DNA of 64,000 nt, taken from the NCBI RefSeq assembly GCF_050937815.1, contig NZ_JACDIJ010000004.1:62001-126000 (forward strand). The letters are read 5' to 3'. Both the position numbers and the translations under genes were made by a program. Source of the DNA: Treponema_C sp050937815. GTDB taxonomy: Bacteria > Spirochaetota > Spirochaetia > Treponematales > Treponemataceae. The notes under the pieces were generated by a model. That model was not told the DNA's origin. It searched no databases and saw nothing but the letters and a program-made list of their open reading frames with translations. This document shows, one piece after another, positions 42,374-51,628 of this stretch; the first letter of the stretch is position 1, and every line of letters begins with the position of its first letter.

Positions 42374-43249
42374 ATGGAAACACTTAAACTGGTTCTTATC
42401 GGCATTGCCCTCGGTATTGCAAATATTATTCCCGGCATATCGGGGGGCACTTTAGCGGTTGTTTTCGGCGTTTATGCTGCAATAATCGAATTGATTTGCC
42501 CGAATATAAAAAAAATTTTTTCAATGTGGAAGTTTTGGCTTCCCCTCGGCGTAGGTCTTGCTTCGGGCATTTTAATTTTCAGTAAACTTATAAACCGCTT
42601 TTTGCTGCTGTATCCTTCGGCGGCTTTGTGGTTTTTTACGGGTATTGTTTTGGGAAGCCTTCCCTTTATTGCATCTCAAACCTATTATAAAACGTGCAGC
42701 ATACAAAGTGCACACGCTAAAACCGAAAATTCCGCACAAAAAATACCGACAGGGCGCATACTTTGTGTATGCGCAGCCTTTATTGCCGCCTTTTCCCTTA
42801 TGATATATATGAAGTATGCAAAAAGCGGAGATTTTACATCCGAAGCACAAACGGCTGTAAATGCCGTCCTTTGGATAAAGCTGTGCCTATATACGGCTGT
42901 TGCCGCCGCCGCTATGATTGTACCAGGAATTTCCGGATCTTTTTTATTGGTTATTTTCGGCATGTATAATACCGTTATCCGCGCAATAGCGGATTTAAAT
43001 ATCGCCCTGCTTATTCCCGTTGCCATAGGAGCGGCGGCGGGACTTTTAGGAGGCGCAAGCCTTATACGGTTTTTATTAAAAAAATTTCCCGCGCAAACCT
43101 ACGGTGCTATTTTCGGCTTAGTTGCAGGCTCCCTTATCGCATTGTATCCGGGAATCCCTGTAAAAAACGAAATGTTTTTTTCCGTTTTGCTTTTTATTGC
43201 CGGTACAATACTTTCGTATATGAGTTCGCGCGGGAAAAACGGTGCATAA
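42374..43249 (+). CDS. DUF368 membrane protein (PopT-type undecaprenyl phosphate translocase)
   Basis: The 291-aa polytopic protein has the duplicated DUF368 motif: NIIPGISGGTLAVVFGVYA (18-36) and MIVPGISGSFLLVIFGMY (about 181-198). DUF368 members have been shown to recycle undecaprenyl phosphate across the membrane. The -10-like TATAGT ends 8 nt before the ATG. Its place next to MurNAc salvage genes fits cell-wall recycling. Confidence 0.85.
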   Translation: METLKLVLIGIALGIANIIPGISGGTLAVVFGVYAAIIELICPNIKKIFSMWKFWLPLGVGLASGILIFSKLINRFLLLYPSAALWFFTGIVLGSLPFIASQTYYKTCSIQSAHAKTENSAQKIPTGRILCVCAAFIAAFSLMIYMKYAKSGDFTSEAQTAVNAVLWIKLCLYTAVAAAAMIVPGISGSFLLVIFGMYNTVIRAIADLNIALLIPVAIGAAAGLLGGASLIRFLLKKFPAQTYGAIFGLVAGSLIALYPGIPVKNEMFFSVLLFIAGTILSYMSSRGKNGA

Positions 43250-43272
43250 AATATTTCCGATTGTATAATCGC

Positions 43273-44268
43273 TTACGCACAGTGACGGCTTAAGGCAAGC
43301 AAATTTAAAAATTTTTCCATTATTTTAAAAGCCTGCGCCGTTAAACTCGCTTCATCGTCGAATTGCGTATGCATCATGCGCCATGTACGCGGCAATTTTT
43401 CGCTTAACAGCAAAGCTTCGGCGGGGTCAATACCCGCTCGGCGCAAGCCGGCTGCGGAATTTATATCGTATAAAAAACCGGCGCCGTGAGCCGCTACGCC
43501 GCGGTTCATTACCGCACGTTCAAAATTTTTATCCCGCTGCAATTCGCGCATATAAACGGAAGCTTCGTCGGAAGGAAGTACGGTTAAGGCGACGGCGGGA
43601 ATACCGCAGGCTAAAAAGCCGGCATTGTCGCCGTAAGGAACGGGAACGCTTATCCAATTCCCCGAAGACGCTTCTTTTGCCAATGCACAGGTATGCTCAT
43701 ATAAATTGTCAAAGCGTTTTACAAAGCCGGAAGACGCTTTACTGTTTTTTCCCGCAGTGGAAACGGCCAAAACATCGCCCCTTCCGCAGCCGTCAAGAAC
43801 ATACACTTCATCGTTTGTAATGCCCAGCTTTTTAAAAAGAGAAGCAAGGCCGAAAGCGCCCTGCACCGCGGCGGAAGACGAATCCTCCGAAACAAAGCCG
43901 CCGAGTTCTTCTCCGTCGGTAAAGATAAGCCTCATATTATGGGCGCCGCCTCCGGGAATTAATAAACCGTTTCTAAGGCGGCGGGCAAAGGCCAATACTT
44001 GAAAAACAGCGGCGGAGTTGTCGTTTGCGCCCGGTGTAATAAAAGAACCGTCTTCCCCCTGTGCCCTGTCGTAATGGACCAATACCGTTTTTACTTTAAA
44101 CAGCGAATTATACGAAGCGGAAGGGAATTGTACGCATAAGTGTACGCAAGAGCCTATTGTAATCGGATAAAAATCAAGAGCCGATTTTCGAAGCGCTTCC
44201 TCCAAAAAAAGCCTGCGGTTACAATCGGGCAAAATAAAATCTTTAAACTCGGAAGGTAAAAAGGGCAT
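43273..44268 (-). CDS. M28-family zinc peptidase-like protein
   Basis: The 331-aa product has the M28 layout: VLVHYDRAQG (first His ligand), GANDNSAAV (bridging Asp), TDGEELGG (catalytic Glu) and LDGCGRGD. No signal peptide, so an aminopeptidase in the cytoplasm is likely. I chose ATG at 44268, since its -10 box (44275-44280) lies just upstream and the longer frame to 44304 would start before the promoter. Confidence 0.82.
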   Translation of the reverse strand: MPFLPSEFKDFILPDCNRRLFLEEALRKSALDFYPITIGSCVHLCVQFPSASYNSLFKVKTVLVHYDRAQGEDGSFITPGANDNSAAVFQVLAFARRLRNGLLIPGGGAHNMRLIFTDGEELGGFVSEDSSSAAVQGAFGLASLFKKLGITNDEVYVLDGCGRGDVLAVSTAGKNSKASSGFVKRFDNLYEHTCALAKEASSGNWISVPVPYGDNAGFLACGIPAVALTVLPSDEASVYMRELQRDKNFERAVMNRGVAAHGAGFLYDINSAAGLRRAGIDPAEALLLSEKLPRTWRMMHTQFDDEASLTAQAFKIMEKFLNLLALSRHCA

Positions 44269-44274
44269 AAAAGG

Positions 44275-44303
44275 AGTATAACAAAAAAAAGGACTTTGTG
44301 CCA
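44275..44303 (-). promoter_or_regulatory. Promoter of the M28 peptidase gene, inside a terminator
   Basis: TTGGCA (44298-44303), 17 nt, TATACT (44275-44280) on the minus strand; 6 nt then separate -10 from ATG. The -35 box lies in the loop of the terminator of the upstream gene. Confidence 0.7.
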
Positions 44304-44319
44304 ACGGCGCAAAAGTCCT
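44284..44319 (-). terminator. Terminator of the RRM protein gene
   Basis: On the minus strand AAGGACTTTTGC (44308-44319) pairs with the segment at 44288-44300 (GCACAAAGTCCTT), followed by a T-run. Confidence 0.75.
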
Positions 44320-44370
44320 TATGCATTGATATTGCGCTTTATAAACGGCAGCGCAGCTAAAGATCAGATT

Positions 44371-44676
44371 TTAATAAGCCCCTTCGCTTTCGGAACGGTT
44401 ATAAGATGCCCTCGCACGCGGATTACGCGGTCTGTCTTCCGCTTCGTTAACGCGGATTCGTCGTCCTTCAAATTCGGTACCGTTTAAAGCGCCGATAGCT
44501 TCCTTTGCCGCCGATTCTTCCGTCATTTCAACAAAGCCGAATCCCTTTGATTGTTCCGTATAGCGGTCTTTTATAATAACCGCCGATACCACTTCACCGT
44601 ACTGCGAAAATGCATTTTTTAAAGAATCTTCCGTAGTAGCGTAATTCATGTTTCCGACATAAATTTTTTGAGCCAT
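44371..44676 (-). CDS. RRM RNA-binding protein
   Basis: The 101-aa single RRM protein has RNP2 (KIYVGNMNY), RNP1 (KGFGFVEM) and a basic Arg/Ser tail (RPRNPRARASYNRSES), as in the Rbp proteins of cyanobacteria and spirochaetes. It likely binds mRNA as a cold-shock-like factor. I chose ATG 44676 because GAGAGGA is 7 nt upstream. Confidence 0.92.
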   Translation of the reverse strand: MAQKIYVGNMNYATTEDSLKNAFSQYGEVVSAVIIKDRYTEQSKGFGFVEMTEESAAKEAIGALNGTEFEGRRIRVNEAEDRPRNPRARASYNRSESEGAY

Positions 44677-44994
44677 TCTCATTCCTCTCGGAGCCGTTAT
44701 AAATTCAAGCGATTTTTAAAACAACTCCATTTGTTTACATACTGCCCCAAGACAGCAACAACCACGTTCGCTTGAGACTACCGTATGTAACCGGAAATAA
44801 AAAACTGAAACACTCATTACACAGACAACAAAAAAGCACAATGCTTAATTCAAAAATCCCCGCTAATTCGGAACAGCTATTCGGGCACAAATATAGTTTT
44901 TAAGAAAACGTATGTTATATATAAGCGTACTACGAGTTTTACCGCCTGTCAAGTAAGTATTGCCCTATTCACCCGATTTTGTTACTATTTAAGT
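44677..44994. other. Long leader of the RRM gene and divergent promoters
   Basis: About 318 nt without a gene. On the minus strand TTGACA (44947-44952)-N17-AGCGTA complement TACGCT (44924-44929) would give a 5' leader of about 240 nt, similar to long structured leaders of cold-shock genes. On the plus strand the hslO promoter is at 44960-44988. Confidence 0.55.
44960..44988 (+). promoter_or_regulatory. hslO promoter
   Basis: TTGCCC (44960-44965), 17 nt, TACTAT (44983-44988), then 6 nt to ATG 44995 with no Shine-Dalgarno: leaderless. Confidence 0.7.
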
Positions 44995-46014
44995 ATGATA
45001 AAAGCGGAAATTTATGATTCGGAATTACAAAAGCATATTGAAACTCTTGAAAAAGACGGTATGACGGTTTTTATAGCGGCGGACGGTTTGTTCCGCGGGG
45101 CGATTTTTCACGGTACGCGTTTTGTAAATCAAATGCGCGCTCAACATAAACTCGGCATATTGGAAACAATGATTTTGGGACAGGCAAGCCTTTGTGCCGC
45201 CCTTATGATTCAAACCATGAAGGGGCGCGAACACTTAAAATTCCGCTGCGACACAAACGGTCCGGCGGCGGGTTTTTCGGTGGAAGCCGATTCGACAGGT
45301 TATGTACGCGGTTTTTTGTTGCAAAATAATATTCCCGTCGACAAACCTTTGGAAAGCTGGGATCTTGCTCCCTTTTTCGGAGAAGGCACAATCAGCGTTA
45401 CACGTTATCCCGAAGCACACGGCGGCAAAAGCGCTCAAGTACAAACGGGAGTCGTCGAAATAAAGCATCGAAATATTGCACAGGATTTAGCATGGTATTT
45501 TCATCAATCGGAACAAATTTCCACGGCATTTAATACAAGTATTCAGCTTGATAAACGCGGGCGTGTGGTCGGTGCGGGAGGTTTATTCGTACAGGCAATG
45601 CCGCTGCAAGGCGGAAAAAGCGCTTCGGCGCAAACGCAAAACGATTGCGCACATCCTCTTGAAAACGGCCTGTGTGAAAGCCGCATTCCTCATTTACGTG
45701 AAACGGAACGAGATGATTTAATACGGCGTATGGAAAACGCTTTTTCGGCCTGCCCTCCCTTGGGACAATGGTTTTCGGAAAAAGGAAACCGCGAAGATAT
45801 TATCTACGGTTTGTTTCGCGAATTTATGCCGCAGGCGGTTTTGGAACGCGATATTATTTTCGACTGTCCCTGCTCAAAAGAGCGGTACATCCAATCGATA
45901 CGCACATTACCGAAGTCCGAATTCGACGACATAAAACGGGGCAAAACCGACCCGATAGAGGTTGTCTGTCATAACTGTGCCAGCGTATATACAATTCAAG
46001 TGAGTGAGCTGTGA
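44995..46014 (+). CDS. hslO: Redox-regulated chaperone Hsp33
   Basis: The 339-aa holdase is activated by oxidation of a zinc-bound Cys cluster, seen here as C291, C293, C325 and C328 (DCPCSKE and VCHNCASVY). The N-terminal domain has the usual GRFRGxxFHGT-like start (FRGAIFHGTRF). The last 32 codons are in a 101-bp segment that is repeated exactly at 53724. Confidence 0.93.
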   Translation: MIKAEIYDSELQKHIETLEKDGMTVFIAADGLFRGAIFHGTRFVNQMRAQHKLGILETMILGQASLCAALMIQTMKGREHLKFRCDTNGPAAGFSVEADSTGYVRGFLLQNNIPVDKPLESWDLAPFFGEGTISVTRYPEAHGGKSAQVQTGVVEIKHRNIAQDLAWYFHQSEQISTAFNTSIQLDKRGRVVGAGGLFVQAMPLQGGKSASAQTQNDCAHPLENGLCESRIPHLRETERDDLIRRMENAFSACPPLGQWFSEKGNREDIIYGLFREFMPQAVLERDIIFDCPCSKERYIQSIRTLPKSEFDDIKRGKTDPIEVVCHNCASVYTIQVSEL

Positions 46015-46017
46015 TAA
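45917..46017. repeat. 101-bp direct repeat, left copy (hslO 3' end)
   Basis: Identical base for base to 53724-53824. It covers the last codons of hslO, its TGA, and the original overlap with the SanA-like gene start. The two copies bound the sugar island. Confidence 0.97.
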
Positions 46018-46031
46018 CAGATACTTACAGT

Positions 46032-46946
46032 TTAAACAACAAATTGATCTATGTATTTTTTTGATTGTCTAAGGCTATTTAAAACAGCTTCTTGTGAATA
46101 CTCAAATGCACGATCTTCGACTTCAATACATGCGGGGCCGTCATAGCCGATATCGGTAAGGGCGCTTATAAATTTACTCCAATTGACATCCCCTAAGCCG
46201 GGAATTTTCGGAGACATGTAAGAAAGCGGGTACGCAAGTATTCCATTTTCTTGTAGTTTATTTTTCAGTATTTTTATATCTTTAAAATGAATATGAAACA
46301 AGCGATCTTGAAATTCATAAATCGGCTGAATATAATCCATTTGCTGCCAAATAAAATGGCTTGGGTCAAAATTGATACCGAAATTTCTATCGGGAATTAT
46401 TTTAAATATTTCACGCCATATTACAGGAGATGTAAAAATATTTTGCCCGCCCGGCCACTGCGTCCTGTCAAAAAGCATAGGGCAATTCTCAATTGCAATT
46501 TTTACCCCATGTTCGGCGGCAAATTTAATAATAGGCGGCCATACTTTCGAAAACATTTCAAGATTTTCTTCTATTGTTTTTTGAGGATCGCGTCCGATAA
46601 AAGTTGTAACCATATTGACCTTCAGCATTTGACTTGCCGTAATAACGCTATACAAATGATTAATGACGTTTTCTCTTTTTTGCAAATCAGGATCCATCGG
46701 ATTTGGATAATAAGCCAAAGAAGAAATCGTTACGGATTTTTTCTTACAATAATCACAGATTGTATTTATTTTTTCTTTTGTCAAATTTTGAGTATCAATA
46801 TGGCTCACTCCGGCATAACGCCGTTCCGCTTTTTCCTGAGGCCAACAAGCAATTTCAACACATGAAAAGCCCAAATCGTTTGCAATATCTAAAACTTCAT
46901 AAAAATTCCAATCGGTAAGTATTGATGAAACAAAACCCAGTTTCAT
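46032..46946 (-). CDS. TIM-barrel sugar isomerase/epimerase (IolE-like)
   Basis: The 304-aa AP_endonuc_2 protein has the family metal ligands: E in IAIENCP, D and H in NFDPSHFIWQ, H in FHIHFKD and E in ACIEVED. It isomerises or dehydrates a sugar or inositol derivative in the cytoplasm. GGAGG precedes ATG 46946. It is the last gene of the minus-strand island operon. Confidence 0.85.
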   Translation of the reverse strand: MKLGFVSSILTDWNFYEVLDIANDLGFSCVEIACWPQEKAERRYAGVSHIDTQNLTKEKINTICDYCKKKSVTISSLAYYPNPMDPDLQKRENVINHLYSVITASQMLKVNMVTTFIGRDPQKTIEENLEMFSKVWPPIIKFAAEHGVKIAIENCPMLFDRTQWPGGQNIFTSPVIWREIFKIIPDRNFGINFDPSHFIWQQMDYIQPIYEFQDRLFHIHFKDIKILKNKLQENGILAYPLSYMSPKIPGLGDVNWSKFISALTDIGYDGPACIEVEDRAFEYSQEAVLNSLRQSKKYIDQFVV

Positions 46947-46989
46947 ATTTTCCTCCATAGTGTTTTAATTTACGTATACTTATTAAGCA

Positions 46990-48033
46990 TCAGTGATTTT
47001 CATCTATTTTTATTACTCTTCCTTTTTTAGAAGATTCAATGCTTGCAAAAACGGCACGCATACCGGCCAATACGGATACTCCGTCGATTTTACTTTCTTT
47101 ATCCGCTGCAACAGAGCTGACAAACTCATCGATAATACCGCTTTTCGATTGTTCGGCATTCGTTTGGATTCTGTCAAGATTATATAAAATTTCATCACCG
47201 TTTTTCATGATAACCTTAAGCGAATAAGACGGATCATCGTAAATTTTCATTATTCCCTTACTTCCATAAATCACTGTCGAATTATCTTCTTGTCCATAGT
47301 ACGTCCAACTTGCGGACATAGTACCTATAGCACCGCTTTTCATACGATAAATACAAATAGCATTATCATCCACATCTATAAGTTGTCCTTGTAAATTATT
47401 CTTATCTATGGTTGCCAGGCAACCAAAGGTTTCCACAATACGATCATCCAATAAATACTGTATTAAGTCGGTTTTATGTATTCCCAAATCTCCCATAGCG
47501 CCCATACCTGCTTTTTGTGAATTAAAAAACCATACATCTTTTCCCGGATCTATACTCCATGTTTCCGGACCGCCATGACCAAAAGTTGTTCTAAAAGTAA
47601 TAGGTTTTCCGATTACGCCGTCCTTTATCAAACGGCGAGCTTTAAGATGTGCTTTAGTTAATCTTTGATTATGGCCTATCATCAATATCTTTTTATGCTT
47701 TTGTGCTTCAAAAACCATTGCATTACATTCATCCAAACTTACAGCCATAGGTTTTTCACATAAAACATGCTTACCGGCACGAAGCGCATCTATTGTAATT
47801 TGTGAGTGCGTATGATTTGCCGTACACACACTTACCGCAGCTATGTCCGGATCTGCAAGTAATTCACGGTATGTTTTGTATAATTTCCAATTATGTAAAG
47901 CGGCAAGGCTGTGCGCGCGTTTTTCATTCATATCGGTAATACCGATAATTCGAGCATTCTTGTTATCCAAATACTCAGGTATATGCCTCATTTGCGCAAT
48001 CTTTCCGCAGCCGATAATTCCTATTTTTACCAT
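46990..48033 (-). CDS. Gfo/Idh/MocA-family oxidoreductase
   Basis: The 347-aa NAD(P)-dependent dehydrogenase has GIIGCGKIA (4-12), the EKP motif (CEKPMAVS, about 96-98) and MGDLGIHKTD with the catalytic His. It oxidises a sugar or polyol, probably the substrate of the adjacent importer. Confidence 0.9.
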   Translation of the reverse strand: MVKIGIIGCGKIAQMRHIPEYLDNKNARIIGITDMNEKRAHSLAALHNWKLYKTYRELLADPDIAAVSVCTANHTHSQITIDALRAGKHVLCEKPMAVSLDECNAMVFEAQKHKKILMIGHNQRLTKAHLKARRLIKDGVIGKPITFRTTFGHGGPETWSIDPGKDVWFFNSQKAGMGAMGDLGIHKTDLIQYLLDDRIVETFGCLATIDKNNLQGQLIDVDDNAICIYRMKSGAIGTMSASWTYYGQEDNSTVIYGSKGIMKIYDDPSYSLKVIMKNGDEILYNLDRIQTNAEQSKSGIIDEFVSSVAADKESKIDGVSVLAGMRAVFASIESSKKGRVIKIDENH

Positions 48034-48064
48034 AGTTATTACACTCCTTTTTCAGGTTGAAGGA

Positions 48065-49033
48065 TTAATTGGTTTTATTTTTTGTTCTGAATGCACTGAC
48101 GCCCAAAGATAAAATGATAATGGTTCCGGAGGCTATTTCTTGAAGATAGGGGTTTACTCCCAATATATTTAAAGCATTTGAGATCAATCCCATAAGCAAG
48201 ACTCCAAAAAAACTTCCGATAACATTTCCTTTTCCGCCGTTAATGGAAACTCCTCCAATCACAACGGCTCCCATAGCTTGCAGTTCATAACCTTTACCGG
48301 TAGACGGTAGAGCTGCTCCGACACGAGAAAGCAATAACATGGAAGCGATACCGACAAAGAATCCGTTCATTGCAAAAAAAAGCAATTTATTCTTTATAAT
48401 ATCAATACCCGCAAGATACGCTGCTCGTTCATTAGCTCCGAGTGCGAACAATCTTCTGCCGATTTGCGTGTATGAAAGCATAATATGCACAAGAATATAT
48501 CCGATTAAGCTGATAATAAAGAGCAACGGAATAAATCCAAACACTTTCGTAACACTTAATGCATCAAATTGGCCATAGACGGTACGGATAACTCCTTTAG
48601 TTATAAATAAAGCGATGCCGGTATAAATACTGGTTGTAGCAAGTGAAATTATAAAAGAAGGAGCTTTAAATATAATAGATAAAATACCGTTAAAGGTAGT
48701 ACAGCATATGGAAAGCGCAATACCGATAAGAGAGGCGAATATAGGATTAATTCCGTTATTAATGCCGATTGCCATAACACAAGAAGTTAATCCTATTAAT
48801 GCTCCGACAGAAATATCAAAATTTCCGGAAATTATTATAATAGTTGCACCTACGGAAACCAGTCCCAAAACGGAAATTTGTTCAAAAATATTCATGATAT
48901 TATGCATACGAAAAAATTTAGGATTTATCGATGCAGTAATAACTGAAATTATCACAATAACAATACACAATAAAATCCACTGGGAATTTTCTATTCTTCT
49001 TTTTAACGAAACATATTTATTATTTAATTCCAT
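48065..49033 (-). CDS. Ribose-type ABC permease
   Basis: The 322-aa CUT2 permease (RbsC-like) has GNFDISVGALIGLTSC and VIGGVSINGGKGNVIG, which are hallmarks. It lies 9 nt after the ATPase gene. Confidence 0.92.
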   Translation of the reverse strand: MELNNKYVSLKRRIENSQWILLCIVIVIISVITASINPKFFRMHNIMNIFEQISVLGLVSVGATIIIISGNFDISVGALIGLTSCVMAIGINNGINPIFASLIGIALSICCTTFNGILSIIFKAPSFIISLATTSIYTGIALFITKGVIRTVYGQFDALSVTKVFGFIPLLFIISLIGYILVHIMLSYTQIGRRLFALGANERAAYLAGIDIIKNKLLFFAMNGFFVGIASMLLLSRVGAALPSTGKGYELQAMGAVVIGGVSINGGKGNVIGSFFGVLLMGLISNALNILGVNPYLQEIASGTIIILSLGVSAFRTKNKTN

Positions 49034-49042
49034 ACCCTACCC

Positions 49043-50530
49043 CTATGCACCTATATACGCTTTAAGCAAATTCTGTTCATCGAAATCTTGTGATTCAAAG
49101 GCTGCACACAATCGACCTTCTCTCATTACCGCAATTCTATCGCTTAAAGACATAAGCTCCGTCATATTTGAACTTACCATAATAATGATTTTTTTATTTT
49201 TTGCTAACATTTCCATAAGCTGATATATTTGTTCACGAGCGCCGATGTCTACACCCTTTGAAGGTTCGTCAAAAATATATATATCTCCGCTTTTAAGCAG
49301 CCAGCGGGAAATAACTGTTTTTTGTTGATTTCCGCCGCTCAATTTTCCTACTTCCTGCTGCTGTCCGAAGACTTTTATCTGAAGTTCATCTATACATTTT
49401 TGAACGTCTTTTTTTTCTTGATTTAAATTAAAAAAAACAGCATTGTCATTATTTTTTATCAATGCAATATTTTCTTTTATGGAACGGATTAAAAACAATC
49501 CTTCATGTTTTCTATCTTCGGAAATAAAACAAATTCCTTTTTCAATTGCGTCTTTAGGACTGTTGGGAGTAATATTTTTTCCCGATAATATCATTTCTCC
49601 CGCTGTTCGCTTGCCCGCACCGAATAATAACCGTACAAATTCCGTTCTACCGGCGCCTACCATTCCCCCAATACCGAGTATTTCACCATGGGACAGCTTT
49701 AATGATATATCTTTTACTAGGTTTCCGTCAGAAAAATAATTAATATGCAACGCATTATCGTTAGTGTTATAATAACCGCGTCGCGTATAGCGTTCAGCCG
49801 TATCTCTTCCGACCATATTGCGGATTAAGATATCCGTTGTTATATCCGCGATCTTCTCGGTACCCACATGATGCCCGTCTTTTAATATAACAACGCGGTC
49901 ACCGACAGTAAATATTTCATCAAGATAATGGGAAATGTAAATAATACTTTTCCCTTCAGTCTTCAGCTTATGAATTAGTTCGATTAATGCCTTAGTTTCT
50001 TCTTCACCGAGCGATGCAGTCGGTTCATCGAGAATCAGAATTTCAGCGTTACGGTGCAATGCTTTTGCAATTTGTAAATTTTGTTTTTGGCCGGGTGACA
50101 ACGAAGAAACTTCCGCATCCGGCGGTATCGCTATGTTCAAGGTTTTTAAGAACTCTTTTGTTTGCTTTTCCTGTCTTCGTTTATCGATAAGTACACCGTA
50201 TTTTTTAAATTCGGAATTAAGAAAAATATTGTCAGCAACGGTTAAAGTTTCAACTAAATCAACATCTTGGTAGATAGTAGCAATTCCCGATTTGATAGCT
50301 TGGAAAGGATGCATACGCGAATACTTTTTTTCTTGCAAAATAATGTGTCCGCTATCCGGATATTCGGCTCCCGATAAAATTTTAATAAGCGTCGATTTTC
50401 CCGCTCCGTTTTCTCCTGCCAAACAAACAACTTCACCTCTATGTACGGTCAAACTGACATCGAACAATACTTGTATGCCAGAAAAAGATTTATTGATATT
50501 TTGTAATTCTAAAATGGGTTTCACTTTCAT
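49043..50530 (-). CDS. Ribose-type ABC ATP-binding protein
   Basis: The 495-aa tandem ATPase (RbsA-like) has Walker A GENGAGKS, signature LSPGQKQ and ILILDEPTASLG in the first half, and GMVGAGRT with LSGGNQQK in the second. Confidence 0.93.
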   Translation of the reverse strand: MKVKPILELQNINKSFSGIQVLFDVSLTVHRGEVVCLAGENGAGKSTLIKILSGAEYPDSGHIILQEKKYSRMHPFQAIKSGIATIYQDVDLVETLTVADNIFLNSEFKKYGVLIDKRRQEKQTKEFLKTLNIAIPPDAEVSSLSPGQKQNLQIAKALHRNAEILILDEPTASLGEEETKALIELIHKLKTEGKSIIYISHYLDEIFTVGDRVVILKDGHHVGTEKIADITTDILIRNMVGRDTAERYTRRGYYNTNDNALHINYFSDGNLVKDISLKLSHGEILGIGGMVGAGRTEFVRLLFGAGKRTAGEMILSGKNITPNSPKDAIEKGICFISEDRKHEGLFLIRSIKENIALIKNNDNAVFFNLNQEKKDVQKCIDELQIKVFGQQQEVGKLSGGNQQKTVISRWLLKSGDIYIFDEPSKGVDIGAREQIYQLMEMLAKNKKIIIMVSSNMTELMSLSDRIAVMREGRLCAAFESQDFDEQNLLKAYIGA

Positions 50531-50595
50531 CTCTCAATACGCCGCCCCATCCGACAGAAAACGGACGGGACGTTTACTTTGTCAGGTTCAAACAG

Positions 50596-51606
50596 CTATT
50601 GTAAATTGGGGAAATATTTTTTATTCAAATCCCAATACACATCATTTACTACCCAAGGTACAACTTTAGACGGATCATCTATATTGCTGCTGTCAACAGG
50701 CATAATCGGTAACATAATCTTTTGGTTTACAGCCTTATTTTTGCCGTCTACATATTGTTTTAAGACGAGGTATGATACGAGTCCTTCCCAGCCCGGAGAA
50801 GAAGAAATGGTATATGCAAGTGTTCCGTTTTTAATAAGAGGTAAACCTGCCGGCGAACCGTTTTGAGCAATAACAGTATACTTATTCAACTGTCCGCTGC
50901 TTTGCAAAGTACGGATAACAGCGGCAGCCATATCTTCATTCATTACAAAAATAATGGAAAAGTCTTTACCGGAAGCTACAAGGTCTTGTGCGACATTAGC
51001 TGCAGTACTCGGTGTATATCTTCCTTCCCGAATATCAATACACTTGTTTTTTCCAAGTTTTTTAGCTGTTTCGGTTATCGCTTTATTAATCATTTGGCAT
51101 GGAACCGATTCAAAATTTCCGGTGATAATAACAAAATCTTCTCCCGGATGCTCTTTTGCCATCCACTGTGCATAATTTTCACCCATGGCAATCCAATCAA
51201 AATCGATAGCCGCAACGACATCCGCTTTTGCATCCAAAACGGTTGCACAGCTGTCCGTTGCCACAAGGGGGATTCCCGCTTTAGCACATTTTTCAGCGGC
51301 AATCTTTGCTCCGTTTTCATTGAAAGAGAAAATGCATAGAGCATCAACTCCTTGATTGATCATGGAATCAATATTGGCAACTTCTTTACTTACATCATAA
51401 TCGGAATTAAGTACAACTACCTTATTTCCGTCTTTTTTTGCACCCATTTGATACCCTTCAACATTACGCTGATACCATGTATCGGGACCGGGTGTAATAT
51501 ATCCGTAAACCTTACCATCGGATTTTTTTTCCGATCCGCCGCCAGCAAAGCATAAACCGGTAAATAAAACCGATATCATGCCAAGAAATAAAAATAATTT
51601 TTTCAT
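50596..51606 (-). CDS. Ribose-type sugar-binding protein
   Basis: The 336-aa Peripla_BP_4 receptor has a signal peptide ending near TGLC-FAGGGSEKK; the Cys could be a loose spirochaetal lipobox. Conserved INQGVDALCIFSFN and VTDSC-like sugar contacts are present. I chose ATG 51606, 7 nt after AAGGAG. It leads the transport genes. Confidence 0.9.
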   Translation of the reverse strand: MKKLFLFLGMISVLFTGLCFAGGGSEKKSDGKVYGYITPGPDTWYQRNVEGYQMGAKKDGNKVVVLNSDYDVSKEVANIDSMINQGVDALCIFSFNENGAKIAAEKCAKAGIPLVATDSCATVLDAKADVVAAIDFDWIAMGENYAQWMAKEHPGEDFVIITGNFESVPCQMINKAITETAKKLGKNKCIDIREGRYTPSTAANVAQDLVASGKDFSIIFVMNEDMAAAVIRTLQSSGQLNKYTVIAQNGSPAGLPLIKNGTLAYTISSSPGWEGLVSYLVLKQYVDGKNKAVNQKIMLPIMPVDSSNIDDPSKVVPWVVNDVYWDLNKKYFPNLQ

Positions 51607-51628
51607 TTCCACACTCCTTATATAAATT

